From Negativicoccus succinicivorans (lineage in GTDB: Bacteria > Bacillota > Negativicutes > Veillonellales > Negativicoccaceae), in assembly GCF_014207605.1 (NCBI RefSeq), contig NZ_JACHHI010000001.1, forward strand, positions 248,001 through 312,000: a stretch of DNA of 64,000 nucleotides, given 5' to 3'. How positions within the stretch are numbered: position 1 is the stretch's first letter; each line of letters opens with the position of its first letter. The notes beneath the pieces are model-generated. The model ran no database searches. It saw only the letters and a list, made by a program, of their open reading frames with translations, and was not told the DNA's origin. Both the position numbers and the translations under genes were made by a program. Of this stretch, positions 27,767 through 36,481 are shown piece by piece.

Positions 27767-27775
27767 ATTATAACA
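27767..27775 (-). promoter_or_regulatory. Extended -10 promoter of the DnaA-N-like gene
   Basis: TGTTATAAT (27775-27767, minus) is an extended -10 box. No good -35 box is seen. The start codon is about 22 bases downstream. Confidence 0.5.
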
Positions 27776-27879
27776 TATTTACTTGCATAAAGAGATGTTT
27801 TCGATAAACTATTTCAATATAAACTTAGTCAAGTATTGAGAATCTATATTTATATTTATAATATAATTTTTCAAAAATG

Positions 27880-27908
27880 TTGACAACTGTTTTTGGAGAG
27901 ATTATCAT
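27880..27908 (+). promoter_or_regulatory. Promoter of the exported cbiK homologue
   Basis: TTGACA (27880-27885), a 17-base spacer and TATCAT (27903-27908). TATAAT-like boxes further up at 27857-27867 lack a well-spaced -35. The predicted start of transcription is near 27915. Confidence 0.65.
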
Positions 27909-28035
27909 GATGTTAATTAAAGATTATGCGGTGCACTTAAAACTGGTGCCCGGGGAACATCAGTTTTTGTAGGAGGTGAAGGTGCCTCCCCGCGAAAGTT
28001 TTGTTTTTAAATATCAATACAAAGGAGTCATTCAA
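27907..28035 (+). promoter_or_regulatory. Structured leader with short open reading frame before exported cbiK
   Basis: A 129-base leader. The 21-codon reading MMLIKDYAVHLK... (27907-27972) has GGAGAG 6 bases upstream, but its ATG overlaps the -10 box. Hairpin CTGGTG/CATCAG (27943-27963) lies next to GGAGG/CCTCC (27972-27989), which would hide a ribosome site. No known riboswitch class was recognised. Confidence 0.35.
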
Positions 28036-29079
28036 ATGAACAAACAATGGAAACGATTTATGGCGGCTACATTTTGTGCTGCGATTCTGACAGGATTCGG
28101 TAGTTTCGGCGTAAACGCAGCATATGAATTAAGTGCTGAAGTAAAACAGCCGACCCCTGCCTTGCTTACTGCCACCGAAATCGGTGTAAAAGTGCGCGAA
28201 AACACCGCTATGCAGAATCTGCAAAACAAAGATGCCATTTTAATTACCAGCTTCGGTACTACTTTTAAAGATACTCGCGCCAAAACGATTGACGCCGTAG
28301 TAAATAAAATTAAGAAAGCCTTTCCGCACAAAGAAGTTCGTGTTGCCTTTACCAGCCATATCATTATTGACCGCATCATGAAACATGAAGGTATCCAATA
28401 TTACACCCCTGAACAGGCTTATGATAATCTGAAAAAGGACGGCTACAATCGCATTGCTATCGTTCCTTTCAATATCATCCCGGGAATCGAATATGACTAC
28501 AGTGTAGAGGCGGCTAATCTCCAACAGAAAAATTTCAAAAAAATCGCTGTAGCAACACCGGTTATGTATTACATGGGTCAGGAAGACCAGCCGGATCAAA
28601 TCAATGATTTTCTAAATGCGCTTAAATATCAATTGCCGCAACATATGCAGAAAAACGAAGCGGTACTCTTTATGGCACACGGTACCCCGCATCCGGGTAA
28701 CGCGTTTTACTCCGTTATTCAGGACCGCCTGGAAATGATGGGCATGAAAAATGCTTACGTTTATTCGGTAGAAGGCCGTCCTAATCTCGATGATGTGATT
28801 CCGCATCTTAAAGCCAATAAAATTCAAAAAGTAACCTTGATGCCGATCATGATGGTCGCCGGTGATCATGCCAATAACGACATGGCGGGTGACGAACCGG
28901 ATAGCCACAAAATGATTTTGCAAAAAGAAGGTTTTAAAGTAAATACTTACATTCGCGGCTTGGGCGAAAATCCGAAAATCCAGGACTTGTTTGTAGAACG
29001 CGCCCGCGAAGCGGTACAAGCATTAGATACGAAAGAAGCAAAGGTTCCTTACACGCCGATGCATTCCAAAAAGCACTGA
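28036..29079 (+). CDS. Exported CbiK-type cobaltochelatase homologue
   Basis: 347 residues from the ATG at 28036 (AAGGAG 8 bases upstream). The signal peptide is MNKQWKRFMAATFCAAILTG with likely cleavage after VNA (28). The mature part is a CbiK fold: ITSFGTTFKDTR, FTSHIIIDRI, AHGTPHPG (His215, His219) and AGDHANND. The histidine expected in the QPLH motif is Asn146 here (VPFNIIPGIEY), although the cytoplasmic CbiK at 19403 keeps it. The C terminus is His/Lys rich. Periplasmic CbiK proteins with heme are known from Desulfovibrio. A role as carrier or sensor rather than chelatase is possible. Confidence 0.85.
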   Translation: MNKQWKRFMAATFCAAILTGFGSFGVNAAYELSAEVKQPTPALLTATEIGVKVRENTAMQNLQNKDAILITSFGTTFKDTRAKTIDAVVNKIKKAFPHKEVRVAFTSHIIIDRIMKHEGIQYYTPEQAYDNLKKDGYNRIAIVPFNIIPGIEYDYSVEAANLQQKNFKKIAVATPVMYYMGQEDQPDQINDFLNALKYQLPQHMQKNEAVLFMAHGTPHPGNAFYSVIQDRLEMMGMKNAYVYSVEGRPNLDDVIPHLKANKIQKVTLMPIMMVAGDHANNDMAGDEPDSHKMILQKEGFKVNTYIRGLGENPKIQDLFVERAREAVQALDTKEAKVPYTPMHSKKH

Positions 29080-29091
29080 GTATGATATAAT

Positions 29092-29119
29092 AAATGCGCC
29101 CTCATTGCAGGGCGCATTT
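29092..29119 (+). terminator. Hairpin between exported cbiK and the binding-protein gene
   Basis: Perfect 11-base arms AAATGCGCCCT and AGGGCGCATTT with a 6-base loop, followed by ATTATT. The T run is broken, so it may be a partial terminator or an mRNA-stability element between cotranscribed genes. Confidence 0.6.
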
Positions 29120-29135
29120 ATTATTGGAGGTAAAT

Positions 29136-30071
29136 ATGAAATCAATGATTAAAGTTTTAGCCTTATTCTGTTGCTTATTACTTTGTGTAGGCTGTAAATC
29201 TACATCGACAGATGCCACGCAAAACGGTGCACAAACTTATCAGTTTAAAGATCAATCTATCACTCTGCAAGAACGTCCCAAACGAGTTATTACTCTTTCT
29301 GATTCTTTATTAAACATGTACTATGCAGTCGGTGGCACTGTTGTTGCACGCCCGACTTCAAATAATGAATTGCCGGAGGCCGCACAAAATGTTCCTGAAA
29401 TTGGGCACGTTTCCCATATCAATTCAGAAGCTTTGATTGCCAATAAACCGGACTTAGTACTTGGACTTTCACAACAACACAAAAAATTGGAATCCATTCT
29501 CGAAGCCAATCATATTCCCCACCTGCTTCTCAACTACGAAGGAATCGATGACAATGTTCCGCTTTTAGAGTTTTTAGGAAGTGTGGCAGGAAACAAGGAT
29601 AAGGCAAAATCAGTTATTAGAGATTATGAAAAAAGGATGCAGGAAGTAGCTGCCCTTGGTCATCAGCAAAAGCCGCTGCGTGTTGCTATTCTTCGTGCTA
29701 CCGGTAAAGATGTGACCGCAGAAACACCTCTTTCCATTACCGCATCCATGATTAACAAGCTCGGCATGCAAAATGTACTTGCCGAAAAATCACTTCCGGC
29801 AGATGCGAAAACCATTCCGTACAGCTTGGAAGTACTTACTGCCGATAACCCCGATGTTATCTTTATTGTTACCATGGGCAAAATGGAACAAATTACAGCC
29901 CGTATGGCGGAGGAAATGACCAACAATCCCGCTTGGAATCAGTTGCAAGCGGTACAAAAAGGTAAAGTATTCTATTTACCCAGCGAACTATACCTTCTTA
30001 ATCCGGGCATCAAAACACCTGAAGCAATGCAAAACTTATTGGAAAAAGCGTATCCTGAGTTAAAGAAATAA
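29136..30071 (+). CDS. btuF: Cobalamin/heme-type ABC transporter substrate-binding lipoprotein
   Basis: Class III periplasmic binding protein (311 residues from the ATG at 29136 with GGAGG). The hydrophobic leader ends at the lipidation Cys20 (LLCVGC). The core shows RPKRVITLSDSLLNMYYAVG, EIGHVSHINSEALIANKPDLVLG and a C-terminal QAVQKGKVFYLPSELY, as in BtuF/FhuD/FepB-type proteins. The permease and ATPase genes lie convergently at 30108-31915. Corrinoid as ligand is inferred from the neighbours; heme or siderophore cannot be excluded. Confidence 0.85.
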   Translation: MKSMIKVLALFCCLLLCVGCKSTSTDATQNGAQTYQFKDQSITLQERPKRVITLSDSLLNMYYAVGGTVVARPTSNNELPEAAQNVPEIGHVSHINSEALIANKPDLVLGLSQQHKKLESILEANHIPHLLLNYEGIDDNVPLLEFLGSVAGNKDKAKSVIRDYEKRMQEVAALGHQQKPLRVAILRATGKDVTAETPLSITASMINKLGMQNVLAEKSLPADAKTIPYSLEVLTADNPDVIFIVTMGKMEQITARMAEEMTNNPAWNQLQAVQKGKVFYLPSELYLLNPGIKTPEAMQNLLEKAYPELKK

Positions 30072-30075
30072 TAAT

Positions 30076-30109
30076 AAAAAAGAGTGCTCATTTATGAGCA
30101 CTCTTTTTT
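30076..30109. terminator. Bidirectional terminator between binding protein and ABC ATPase
   Basis: Fifteen-base perfect arms AAAAAAGAGTGCTCA and TGAGCACTCTTTTTT with a TTTA loop. It closes both convergent transcripts. Confidence 0.92.
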
Positions 30110-30899
30110 ATTGCGCCGAAAAACGGGTTAAACCGTCAACATAACAATAAGGACTTCCGTCACGATCAGCAATTTCCGCTTCCACTCCGTACACATCACG
30201 CATCAATTTTTCCGTTAAAATGGCTTTCGGAGCTCCCCACGCATAAATTCCACCTTTTCCCAATACAAGCAGACGGTGCGAATATTTGGCGGCATGATTA
30301 ACATCATGCAATACCATGACTACCGTTACTTCATTGCTACGATTAATACGTTGCAAAAGCTCCATGACTTCCAGTTGATGACTTAAGTCAAGATAGGTAG
30401 TCGGTTCATCCAGCATAATAATTTCCGGTTCCTGTGCCAACGCCATCGCGATTCGTGCTCGCTGGCGTTCGCCGCCGGACAATGACTGAATATTGCGGTC
30501 TTTCAAATGCCATACACGAGTATTCTGCAATGCTTCCTGCACAATTTTACGATCGTAATCACTTTGCGGCTTCCACCACGCCTGATATGGATAGCGTCCA
30601 CACCCAACCCATTCTTCCACCGTCATGTCGCCCGGCGGCGTAGCTGACTGCGGCAAAAAAGCGACCTTACGTGCAAGCTCAGACGGACTAAACTCTTCTA
30701 ACGTCTGTCCCGAATACGCAACCTCCCCCTGATCACGCTTCTGAATACCAAGCATGGCACGTAACAGTGTGGACTTACCGCAGCCGTTCGCACCGAGAAT
30801 CGTCAAAATCTCACCGCGTTCCACTGTGTAGCTGATATCGCGAATGACGTTGTGTCCGCCAAAAGACACCGCCACATTATCTACTTTGATAATACTCAT
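30108..30899 (-). CDS. btuD: ABC transporter ATP-binding protein (BtuD/FecE type)
   Basis: ATPase subunit of a class II metal-chelate importer (263 residues). Walker A is GANGCGKST, the Q-loop is in FLPQSATPPG, the signature is LSGGERQRARIAMA and Walker B is IIMLDEPTTYLDL. It overlaps the permease by 4 bases. It is the last gene of the cbi operon, which supports corrinoid as substrate. Confidence 0.9.
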   Translation of the reverse strand: MSIIKVDNVAVSFGGHNVIRDISYTVERGEILTILGANGCGKSTLLRAMLGIQKRDQGEVAYSGQTLEEFSPSELARKVAFLPQSATPPGDMTVEEWVGCGRYPYQAWWKPQSDYDRKIVQEALQNTRVWHLKDRNIQSLSGGERQRARIAMALAQEPEIIMLDEPTTYLDLSHQLEVMELLQRINRSNEVTVVMVLHDVNHAAKYSHRLLVLGKGGIYAWGAPKAILTEKLMRDVYGVEAEIADRDGSPYCYVDGLTRFSAQ

Positions 30900-31915
30900 T
30901 CGCCCCTCCTCAGCAAGTATAAAAAGAAAGGCGCTCCGAGAAATGCCATAATAATTCCTACAGGTACTTCAATCGGTGCAAAGGCGACACGCCCCAACGT
31001 ATCCGAAAGTACCATCACAGCAGCACCGCCGAGTACCGATCCCGGCAATAGAAAACGATGATCGCTACCGATCAAAAGGCGTACCATATGCGGTACTACC
31101 AAGCCGACAAAACCGATCAATCCGGAGATACTCACAGCGGCGGCGGCAAGCAAAGCGGCTACACCTGTCATAAAAAAGCGTACGCGCTCGACGCGCATAC
31201 CAAGTGAACGTGCGGTTTCATCCCCCAAACTTAAAATATTCAGCTGTTTTGCGCCCGCAAATGCAATGAGAACACCGAGGATTGTATACGGCACAAGTAT
31301 TTCCACTTGAGGCCAGCTGCGAGCGGATAAACCGCCGACCATCCACAACAACGCGCCTTGGACTCGGTCACCGTAAAAAATCAGCAATGCTGAAATACCG
31401 CTGCCCAAAAAAGCATTGACGGCAACACCGGCTAAAATAATCCGCAACGGACGAATCCCGTTTTTCCAGGCTAACGCATAAACAAACAAAGCCGATCCCA
31501 TAGCGCCCAAAAAGGCAATGGGCGTGACAAGATACGTAAGATGCGGAAACAACACCAGCATAACGACACCGGCCAAACCCGCACCGCTCGACACCCCGAC
31601 AATACCCGGATCGGCAAGTGGATTTTTCATAACGGCTTGCAAAATAGCGCCGGCTACTGCCAAATTGGCTCCGACTAATGCCCCAACCAAATTCCGCGGG
31701 AAACGGATATTCCAAATAATGGGTCCCGATGTGCCGCTGCGATCTCCTCCCAAGATTTCCAAAATGCGGGAAAGATCAATCGGCGTTGCGCCAAAAGCAA
31801 GACTTCCGATCAGCGCCGCTACCAAGATCACAGCCAATGTTATCAGCACAATCCATCGCCACGTGAAACGTTCTCCGCGTTTATCAGTAGCGTCTGCAGC
31901 TTTTACATTCATCAT
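30896..31915 (-). CDS. btuC: ABC transporter permease (BtuC/FecCD family)
   Basis: Membrane subunit (339 residues, about ten helices) of the same importer. Family blocks are RFPRNLVGALVGANLAVAG, NPLADPGIVGVSSGAGL and GFVGLVVPHMVRLL. It starts 5 bases after the cbiC stop with tandem ATGs and a weak ribosome site, which suggests translation by reinitiation. Confidence 0.92.
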   Translation of the reverse strand: MMNVKAADATDKRGERFTWRWIVLITLAVILVAALIGSLAFGATPIDLSRILEILGGDRSGTSGPIIWNIRFPRNLVGALVGANLAVAGAILQAVMKNPLADPGIVGVSSGAGLAGVVMLVLFPHLTYLVTPIAFLGAMGSALFVYALAWKNGIRPLRIILAGVAVNAFLGSGISALLIFYGDRVQGALLWMVGGLSARSWPQVEILVPYTILGVLIAFAGAKQLNILSLGDETARSLGMRVERVRFFMTGVAALLAAAAVSISGLIGFVGLVVPHMVRLLIGSDHRFLLPGSVLGGAAVMVLSDTLGRVAFAPIEVPVGIIMAFLGAPFFLYLLRRGE

Positions 31916-31920
31916 AAGAA

Positions 31921-32583
31921 TTATTTATTCGGTTCAATGTACAGCATTTGCGTGCGCTGTACCAATAAATACAATAATGCATTAATCACGGAGGCCGCAA
32001 TCGGGCTTCCGCCTTTATTCCCGCGAACAGTCACAAAAGGAACCGGCGCCTGCTCCACCAAAGCTTCTTTCGACTCCGCGGCACCGACAAAACCCACCGG
32101 AATACCGACGATCAGTACCGGACGAATATTTTCTTCCGAGCATAAACGCAATACTTCATACAATGCAGTCGGCGCATTGCCGATCGCGACAATATTTCCA
32201 TCCAATCGCTTCCCGTACGCGCGCATTGCTGCAATCGAACGAGTAATACCTTCCGCTTTAGCCGCTTCAGCGATCTCCGGTGCGGAAACCTGGCAAAAAA
32301 CTTCTCCCCCCAGCTGCGCAAGTGCTTTTTTATTGATACCTGTGCGGACCATTTCAACATCACAGTAAATATCCGCACCATTTTTCAAAGCGTTGAGACC
32401 GGCGGCAACGGCATCCTGACTCGTAGTGACCAGTTTGGCATATTCAACATCCCCCGAAGCATGAATGGTTCGTGAGTAGACCGCAATCTCCTCTTCACTC
32501 AAATCCATACCTTCTAAATAGGGACGAATAATTTTCATGCTTTTATCTTCAATTTCCTTCGGCTGTTTTACGTACTCCATCAT
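31921..32583 (-). CDS. cbiC: Precorrin-8X/cobalt-precorrin-8 methylmutase
   Basis: Moves the C11 methyl group to C12, giving cobyrinate or hydrogenobyrinate. It has 220 residues. Visible features are the catalytic-site histidine in SRTIHASGDVEY, then DVEMVRTGI, AIGNAPTALY and VGIPVGFVGAAESKE. ATG 32583 and ATG 32580 follow GGGAGGAATT; an in-frame ATG at 32595 lies before that ribosome site and is rejected. Confidence 0.94.
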   Translation of the reverse strand: MMEYVKQPKEIEDKSMKIIRPYLEGMDLSEEEIAVYSRTIHASGDVEYAKLVTTSQDAVAAGLNALKNGADIYCDVEMVRTGINKKALAQLGGEVFCQVSAPEIAEAAKAEGITRSIAAMRAYGKRLDGNIVAIGNAPTALYEVLRLCSEENIRPVLIVGIPVGFVGAAESKEALVEQAPVPFVTVRGNKGGSPIAASVINALLYLLVQRTQMLYIEPNK

Positions 32584-33344
32584 AATTCCTCCCATGCCTT
32601 AATAACGTCTTTAACCGATGTCAAAACAGGATATTCAGACCGGTTGATCGGCCGATCGATGACCACAATGGCCGCTCCTGTCTCCATCGCGGCCGTGAGT
32701 TTGGTATCGGTACCGCCAACGAGCCCACTATTTTTCATTACAATGACATCTGCCTGCGTATCAGTAAACATCGCTCGATTCATCGCCAATGAAAACGGCC
32801 CTTGTATCGCCACGATATACTTGGGCGTTAAGCCCAGGTTTTTGCATTGTGCAACAACTTCCGGCGTAGGCAAAACACGAGCCCATATTTCTTTGCCGGA
32901 AAGTGCTTTTGACTGCATAAAAACAGGCAATGTTTTAGAACCGGTCGTCAGATAAATGCGTTTTCCAAGCGATGCAGCAAGCTCAGCCGCTTCATATTCA
33001 TCTTTCGCATGATATAAACGAGCGTAATCAGGGAGCGGTACTTCAGGACGCTCATATCGCAAATACCGAATGCTTGTAGCTTTGGCTGCTGCCTGCGCCA
33101 TTTGCGAAACAATCGCCGCATACGGATGACTGGCATCTACCACGCAGTCAATCTGATATGTACCTATCAACTCTTCCATTTGGTCTTGGGTAAGTCGCCC
33201 TACCAACACCTGATCAACTCCCGGCGCTGCAAGCAATTTCCCATATTGACTGATTACCGTCACAATGACCTTTTCACCGCTGTGGCGTTTTAATTCTGCC
33301 GCCAATTCACGCCCGTCTTGCGTACCGGCAATGACCCAAATCAT
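32580..33344 (-). CDS. cbiJ: Cobalt-precorrin-6A reductase
   Basis: NAD(P)H-dependent reductase of the corrin macrocycle (254 residues). The N-terminal nucleotide site is MIWVIAGTQDGRELAAEL. DASHPYAAIVSQMA, RYERPE and the C-terminal MKNSGLVGGTDTKL are typical. It overlaps cbiH by 4 bases and cbiC by 1-4 bases. Confidence 0.93.
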   Translation of the reverse strand: MIWVIAGTQDGRELAAELKRHSGEKVIVTVISQYGKLLAAPGVDQVLVGRLTQDQMEELIGTYQIDCVVDASHPYAAIVSQMAQAAAKATSIRYLRYERPEVPLPDYARLYHAKDEYEAAELAASLGKRIYLTTGSKTLPVFMQSKALSGKEIWARVLPTPEVVAQCKNLGLTPKYIVAIQGPFSLAMNRAMFTDTQADVIVMKNSGLVGGTDTKLTAAMETGAAIVVIDRPINRSEYPVLTSVKDVIKAWEEL

Positions 33345-34165
33345 AATTCGTAGCCGCGCGGCGTAATCATTCGGCCGTTTTTAACAAAGGTACGGCTATT
33401 ACCGATGATAACTGTCGACTGCATATCCACATCTTGCGCGGCCAATTCAGCTAATGTTGTAATCGTATAGGACATCCCTGCGCGTCCTGCTTTGCGAACG
33501 ATACCGGCCGGCGTTTGCGGATCTTTAATTGTCAATAAGATATCGCAAATTTCATCCAAATGCTTCGCACGGCCACGACTGCGAGGATTGTATAAGACAA
33601 TCACAAAATCCCCTTCGCCCGCTAAACGTGCACGTTTTTTGATTAAATCCCACGGCGTCAAAAGATCACTCAAACTGATCACCGCATAGTCGTGCATTAA
33701 CGGTGCCCCTAAAATCGCACCTGCCGTATTACCGGCGGTGAGTCCCGGAATAATTTCACAATCCGGATGTGCTTGTGCGGGGAGTTTGTCTATTAATTCC
33801 AAAACAAGTCCTGCCATACCGTATACGCCGGGATCTCCGGAAGAAACGACAACGACACGCTTTCCCTGACTGGCAAGTTCGACCGCGCGTTGGCAGCGAT
33901 CAACTTCTTGCTTCATGCCGGTGCCGACTTGTTCTTTATCCGAAATCAGATCGTCAATCAGCTTCATATACGTATGGTATCCAACAACGATTTCTGCATC
34001 GCGAATCGCATCATGGGCGCGCGGCGTCAATTCTGCGGCGTGTCCCGGTCCGATTCCCACGACAGCGATGTAGCCTCGGCAATTGCCACCGTCGTTCGTT
34101 GAAATTTTGTTTTCGGTAAAAGCAGCTGTGACCTTTTGGTCTTCAGAATGGCTGCTGTTTCGCAT
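33341..34165 (-). CDS. cbiH: Cobalt-precorrin-3B C17-methyltransferase
   Basis: SAM-dependent ring-contracting methylase. The conserved fold begins at YIAVVGIGPGHAAELTPRA, and VVSSGDPGVYGMAGL, IPGLTAGNTAG and IVLYNPRSRGR follow. From the ATG at 34165 the product has 274 residues, but the first 30 (MRNSSHSEDQ...) have no CbiH character and are a shifted reading of the cbiG end. No ATG, GTG or TTG exists nearer the domain, so the two genes overlap by 139 bases. CbiG-CbiH fusions are known in other bacteria; here the link may be frameshifting or coupled initiation. Confidence 0.92.
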   Translation of the reverse strand: MRNSSHSEDQKVTAAFTENKISTNDGGNCRGYIAVVGIGPGHAAELTPRAHDAIRDAEIVVGYHTYMKLIDDLISDKEQVGTGMKQEVDRCQRAVELASQGKRVVVVSSGDPGVYGMAGLVLELIDKLPAQAHPDCEIIPGLTAGNTAGAILGAPLMHDYAVISLSDLLTPWDLIKKRARLAGEGDFVIVLYNPRSRGRAKHLDEICDILLTIKDPQTPAGIVRKAGRAGMSYTITTLAELAAQDVDMQSTVIIGNSRTFVKNGRMITPRGYEL

Positions 34166-35124
34166 ACATTTCCCACTCCAATCGTATTCTTTACAAAGGA
34201 AGATTCCTCTAAATGATATTGTTCCGCCACTTTGAGTAGTGCTTCCGGCGGATAAAATGCAATCGGCCGCCGATACTGTTCCGCCAATGCAAGCAAACCG
34301 GCTTCATGTTCTTTCACAGTTGTCGAAACAATCCCTGCAAGAGCTAACGGACTGCGTCCAATTTGCGAGCACGCTTGGCATAGTGCGTCGGCAAGTATCT
34401 CTTGCAAAGTATCTTTTCGGCACCCCATACCGACCACCAACGTCGGTGGTCGCAAATACAGATGCGACAACGCAGGCCTTACATCGGTCCGATCGGTAAT
34501 GACGACAGCTCCTACTGCCGCAGTTTGTGCAAGCTCTGCCAGCGGTTTTGCCGCAACGCCGAATGACGTCAGAATATTTTTTATCTCTGCTGCCAGCGGC
34601 ATTCTCTCATCGACGAAATAGTCTACCGTTTCCCCGCGAGCAATCGCTCCATTGATCGTTTTCAAGGCGGAAATCGGCTCCACACGGGCTTGTAAATGAC
34701 GAGCTATCGCATCCGGCGCAACTTTTCCGTGCACATCGGTCGCGGTGGTAATCACTGGTGTAGCGCCTATTATTTCTGCCACTTCGCGCGCATAGTCATT
34801 GGCGCCGCCCAAATGTCCGGAAAGAACCGAAATAACAAATGTTCCCAATTCATCCACACCAAGAATCGCGGGATCTACGGTTTTGTGCTGCACATGCGGC
34901 GCAATCGCGCGGACCGTGATCCCCAATGCCATGATGTAGATAATTAAGTCATAGCGCGTAAAAATATCCGTTGTGAGTGCCATAACACGCGTAAAGTACT
35001 TCGCTTCGGCACCGCTTGCGTACTCTTTTCTTTCATAAAGATCGACATCTGCTTGCAGCGAGGCAGCTATCTTTTCGGCAAGTTTGGCGCCGGCTTGAGA
35101 AACGGATATAATCGCACATTTCAT
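34027..35124 (-). CDS. cbiG: Cobalt-precorrin-5A hydrolase
   Basis: Opens the delta-lactone of cobalt-precorrin-5A and releases acetaldehyde. It has 365 residues. The N-terminal domain has IIYIMALGITVRAIAPHVQHK and FVISVLSGHLGGANDYA. The C-terminal domain starts at VVGMGCRKDT and ends near GVGNVCETAAIL and LLLPKTKFQRTTVAIAEA. The last 16 residues or so read through the cbiH start region and may be unimportant. Its start overlaps the cbiF stop. Confidence 0.93.
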   Translation of the reverse strand: MKCAIISVSQAGAKLAEKIAASLQADVDLYERKEYASGAEAKYFTRVMALTTDIFTRYDLIIYIMALGITVRAIAPHVQHKTVDPAILGVDELGTFVISVLSGHLGGANDYAREVAEIIGATPVITTATDVHGKVAPDAIARHLQARVEPISALKTINGAIARGETVDYFVDERMPLAAEIKNILTSFGVAAKPLAELAQTAAVGAVVITDRTDVRPALSHLYLRPPTLVVGMGCRKDTLQEILADALCQACSQIGRSPLALAGIVSTTVKEHEAGLLALAEQYRRPIAFYPPEALLKVAEQYHLEESSFVKNTIGVGNVCETAAILKTKRSQLLLPKTKFQRTTVAIAEATSLSWESDRDTPQN

Positions 35125-35897
35125 GACTTCGGCACGTCCTCTTTCGCGTCACGGAACATATGACTGAACGATCTGTCATAAAGTTTTGATAAATGGTATT
35201 CACTTTGCAGTACTCGCCCGACAATAATCATCGCCTGGCGGATAACGCCGGCCTCGCGGACCTGATCGGCAATCGTTGCAAGAGTCCCACGCAAAATCTT
35301 TTGATCCGGCCAAGAGGCTCGAATCACTATCGCCACCGGTGTATCTTCGCTGTATCCGCCTTCGATAAGTTGCTCGACAACGTTATCCATCATTTGTACG
35401 GAAAGGAAAATGCACATCGTTGCCTGATGCTGCGCCAAGTACGAAAGGCGCTCCTTCTCCGGCATCGGCGTACGTCCTTCCAAACGAGTGATGATCACTG
35501 TCTGCGATACGTTCGGCAACGTATATTCCTGCTTTAATGCCGCCGCGCTGGCCAAAAATGAACTCACGCCCGGAATCACTTCGTATTCAATTCCCAGCGG
35601 TTTCAATGCATCCATTTGCTCTTGAATCGCACCGTAAATGGCAGGATCTCCTGTATGCACGCGCGCCACAATTTTACCCTCCGCGCAAGCTTTTTTTGTG
35701 ACATCAAGAACTTCGTCCAAGTTCATCTGCGCGCTGTTATAAATCGTTGCGTCTTCTTTACAGTAGGTAAGAATTTCAGGATTCACCAACGAGCCTGCAT
35801 AGATAACAACATCCGCCTCGCTGATAAGTCGCTGACCTTTCATGGTAATCAGTTCCGGATCACCGGGACCTGCCCCAATGAAATAAACTTGCGTCAT
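35121..35897 (-). CDS. cbiF: Cobalt-precorrin-4 C11-methyltransferase
   Basis: SAM-dependent methylase of 258 residues. Typical blocks are VYFIGAGPGDPELITMKG, VVIYAGSLVNPEIL, VARVHTGDPAIYGAIQEQ and IPGVSSFLASAAALKQEYT. It overlaps both neighbours by 4 bases, showing tight translational coupling in the cbi operon. Confidence 0.96.
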   Translation of the reverse strand: MTQVYFIGAGPGDPELITMKGQRLISEADVVIYAGSLVNPEILTYCKEDATIYNSAQMNLDEVLDVTKKACAEGKIVARVHTGDPAIYGAIQEQMDALKPLGIEYEVIPGVSSFLASAAALKQEYTLPNVSQTVIITRLEGRTPMPEKERLSYLAQHQATMCIFLSVQMMDNVVEQLIEGGYSEDTPVAIVIRASWPDQKILRGTLATIADQVREAGVIRQAMIIVGRVLQSEYHLSKLYDRSFSHMFRDAKEDVPKS

Positions 35898-36481
35898 ACT
35901 TCCTCCTTCGTCAGTTGCGCCTGCACAATTAAAATTGGGCTGAGCGGTTGGTAAAGATGGTACGGCCCCGCCTTACGCAACCGATTAATCTGTACTTGTA
36001 CCGCATCATATTGCCATTTCCGTTCTTTGCAAAGGGCAAGCAGCTGCGCCGTCGTTTCCGCAGTCACCGCTGTAGCCACAACTCTTCCACCTGTAGTCAG
36101 TAGCTCTTCCAGGCGGGAAAAAATGGCCGGCAATTGTCCACCCGAGCCTCCAATAATAGCGACATCGATAGGCGGAAGATCCCACAAAGCATCCGGTGCT
36201 TTACCGTGAATTATTTCAAGGTTGGTGCAACCGAACTGTTCCGCATTACGACGAATTAGTTCAACGCCCTCGGGATTTCGCTCAATCGCATAAACTTTCC
36301 CCTTTGTTGCAGCAAGCGCCGCCTCTATGCTGATTGAACCCGTTCCCGCGCCGATATCCACGACCGTGTCTTCCGGCCGGATACCCGCTTTGACCATAAC
36401 CAGCGCACGAATCTCCGCTTTCGTCATCGGTACATTACCGCGAATAAATTTTTCATCCGCAAGACCAAATACTGAGCTCAT
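35894..36481 (-). CDS. cbiT: Cobalt-precorrin-7 C15-methyltransferase (decarboxylating), CbiT
   Basis: Class I SAM methyltransferase that methylates C15 and decarboxylates the ring C acetate. It has 195 residues. PMTKAEIRALVM is the CbiT entry motif, and the SAM loop is VVDIGAGTGSISIEAA. The ATG at 36481 overlaps the cbiE stop as ATGA. An in-frame reading 13 codons longer would overlap cbiE further and is not preferred. Confidence 0.94.
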   Translation of the reverse strand: MSSVFGLADEKFIRGNVPMTKAEIRALVMVKAGIRPEDTVVDIGAGTGSISIEAALAATKGKVYAIERNPEGVELIRRNAEQFGCTNLEIIHGKAPDALWDLPPIDVAIIGGSGGQLPAIFSRLEELLTTGGRVVATAVTAETTAQLLALCKERKWQYDAVQVQINRLRKAGPYHLYQPLSPILIVQAQLTKEEV

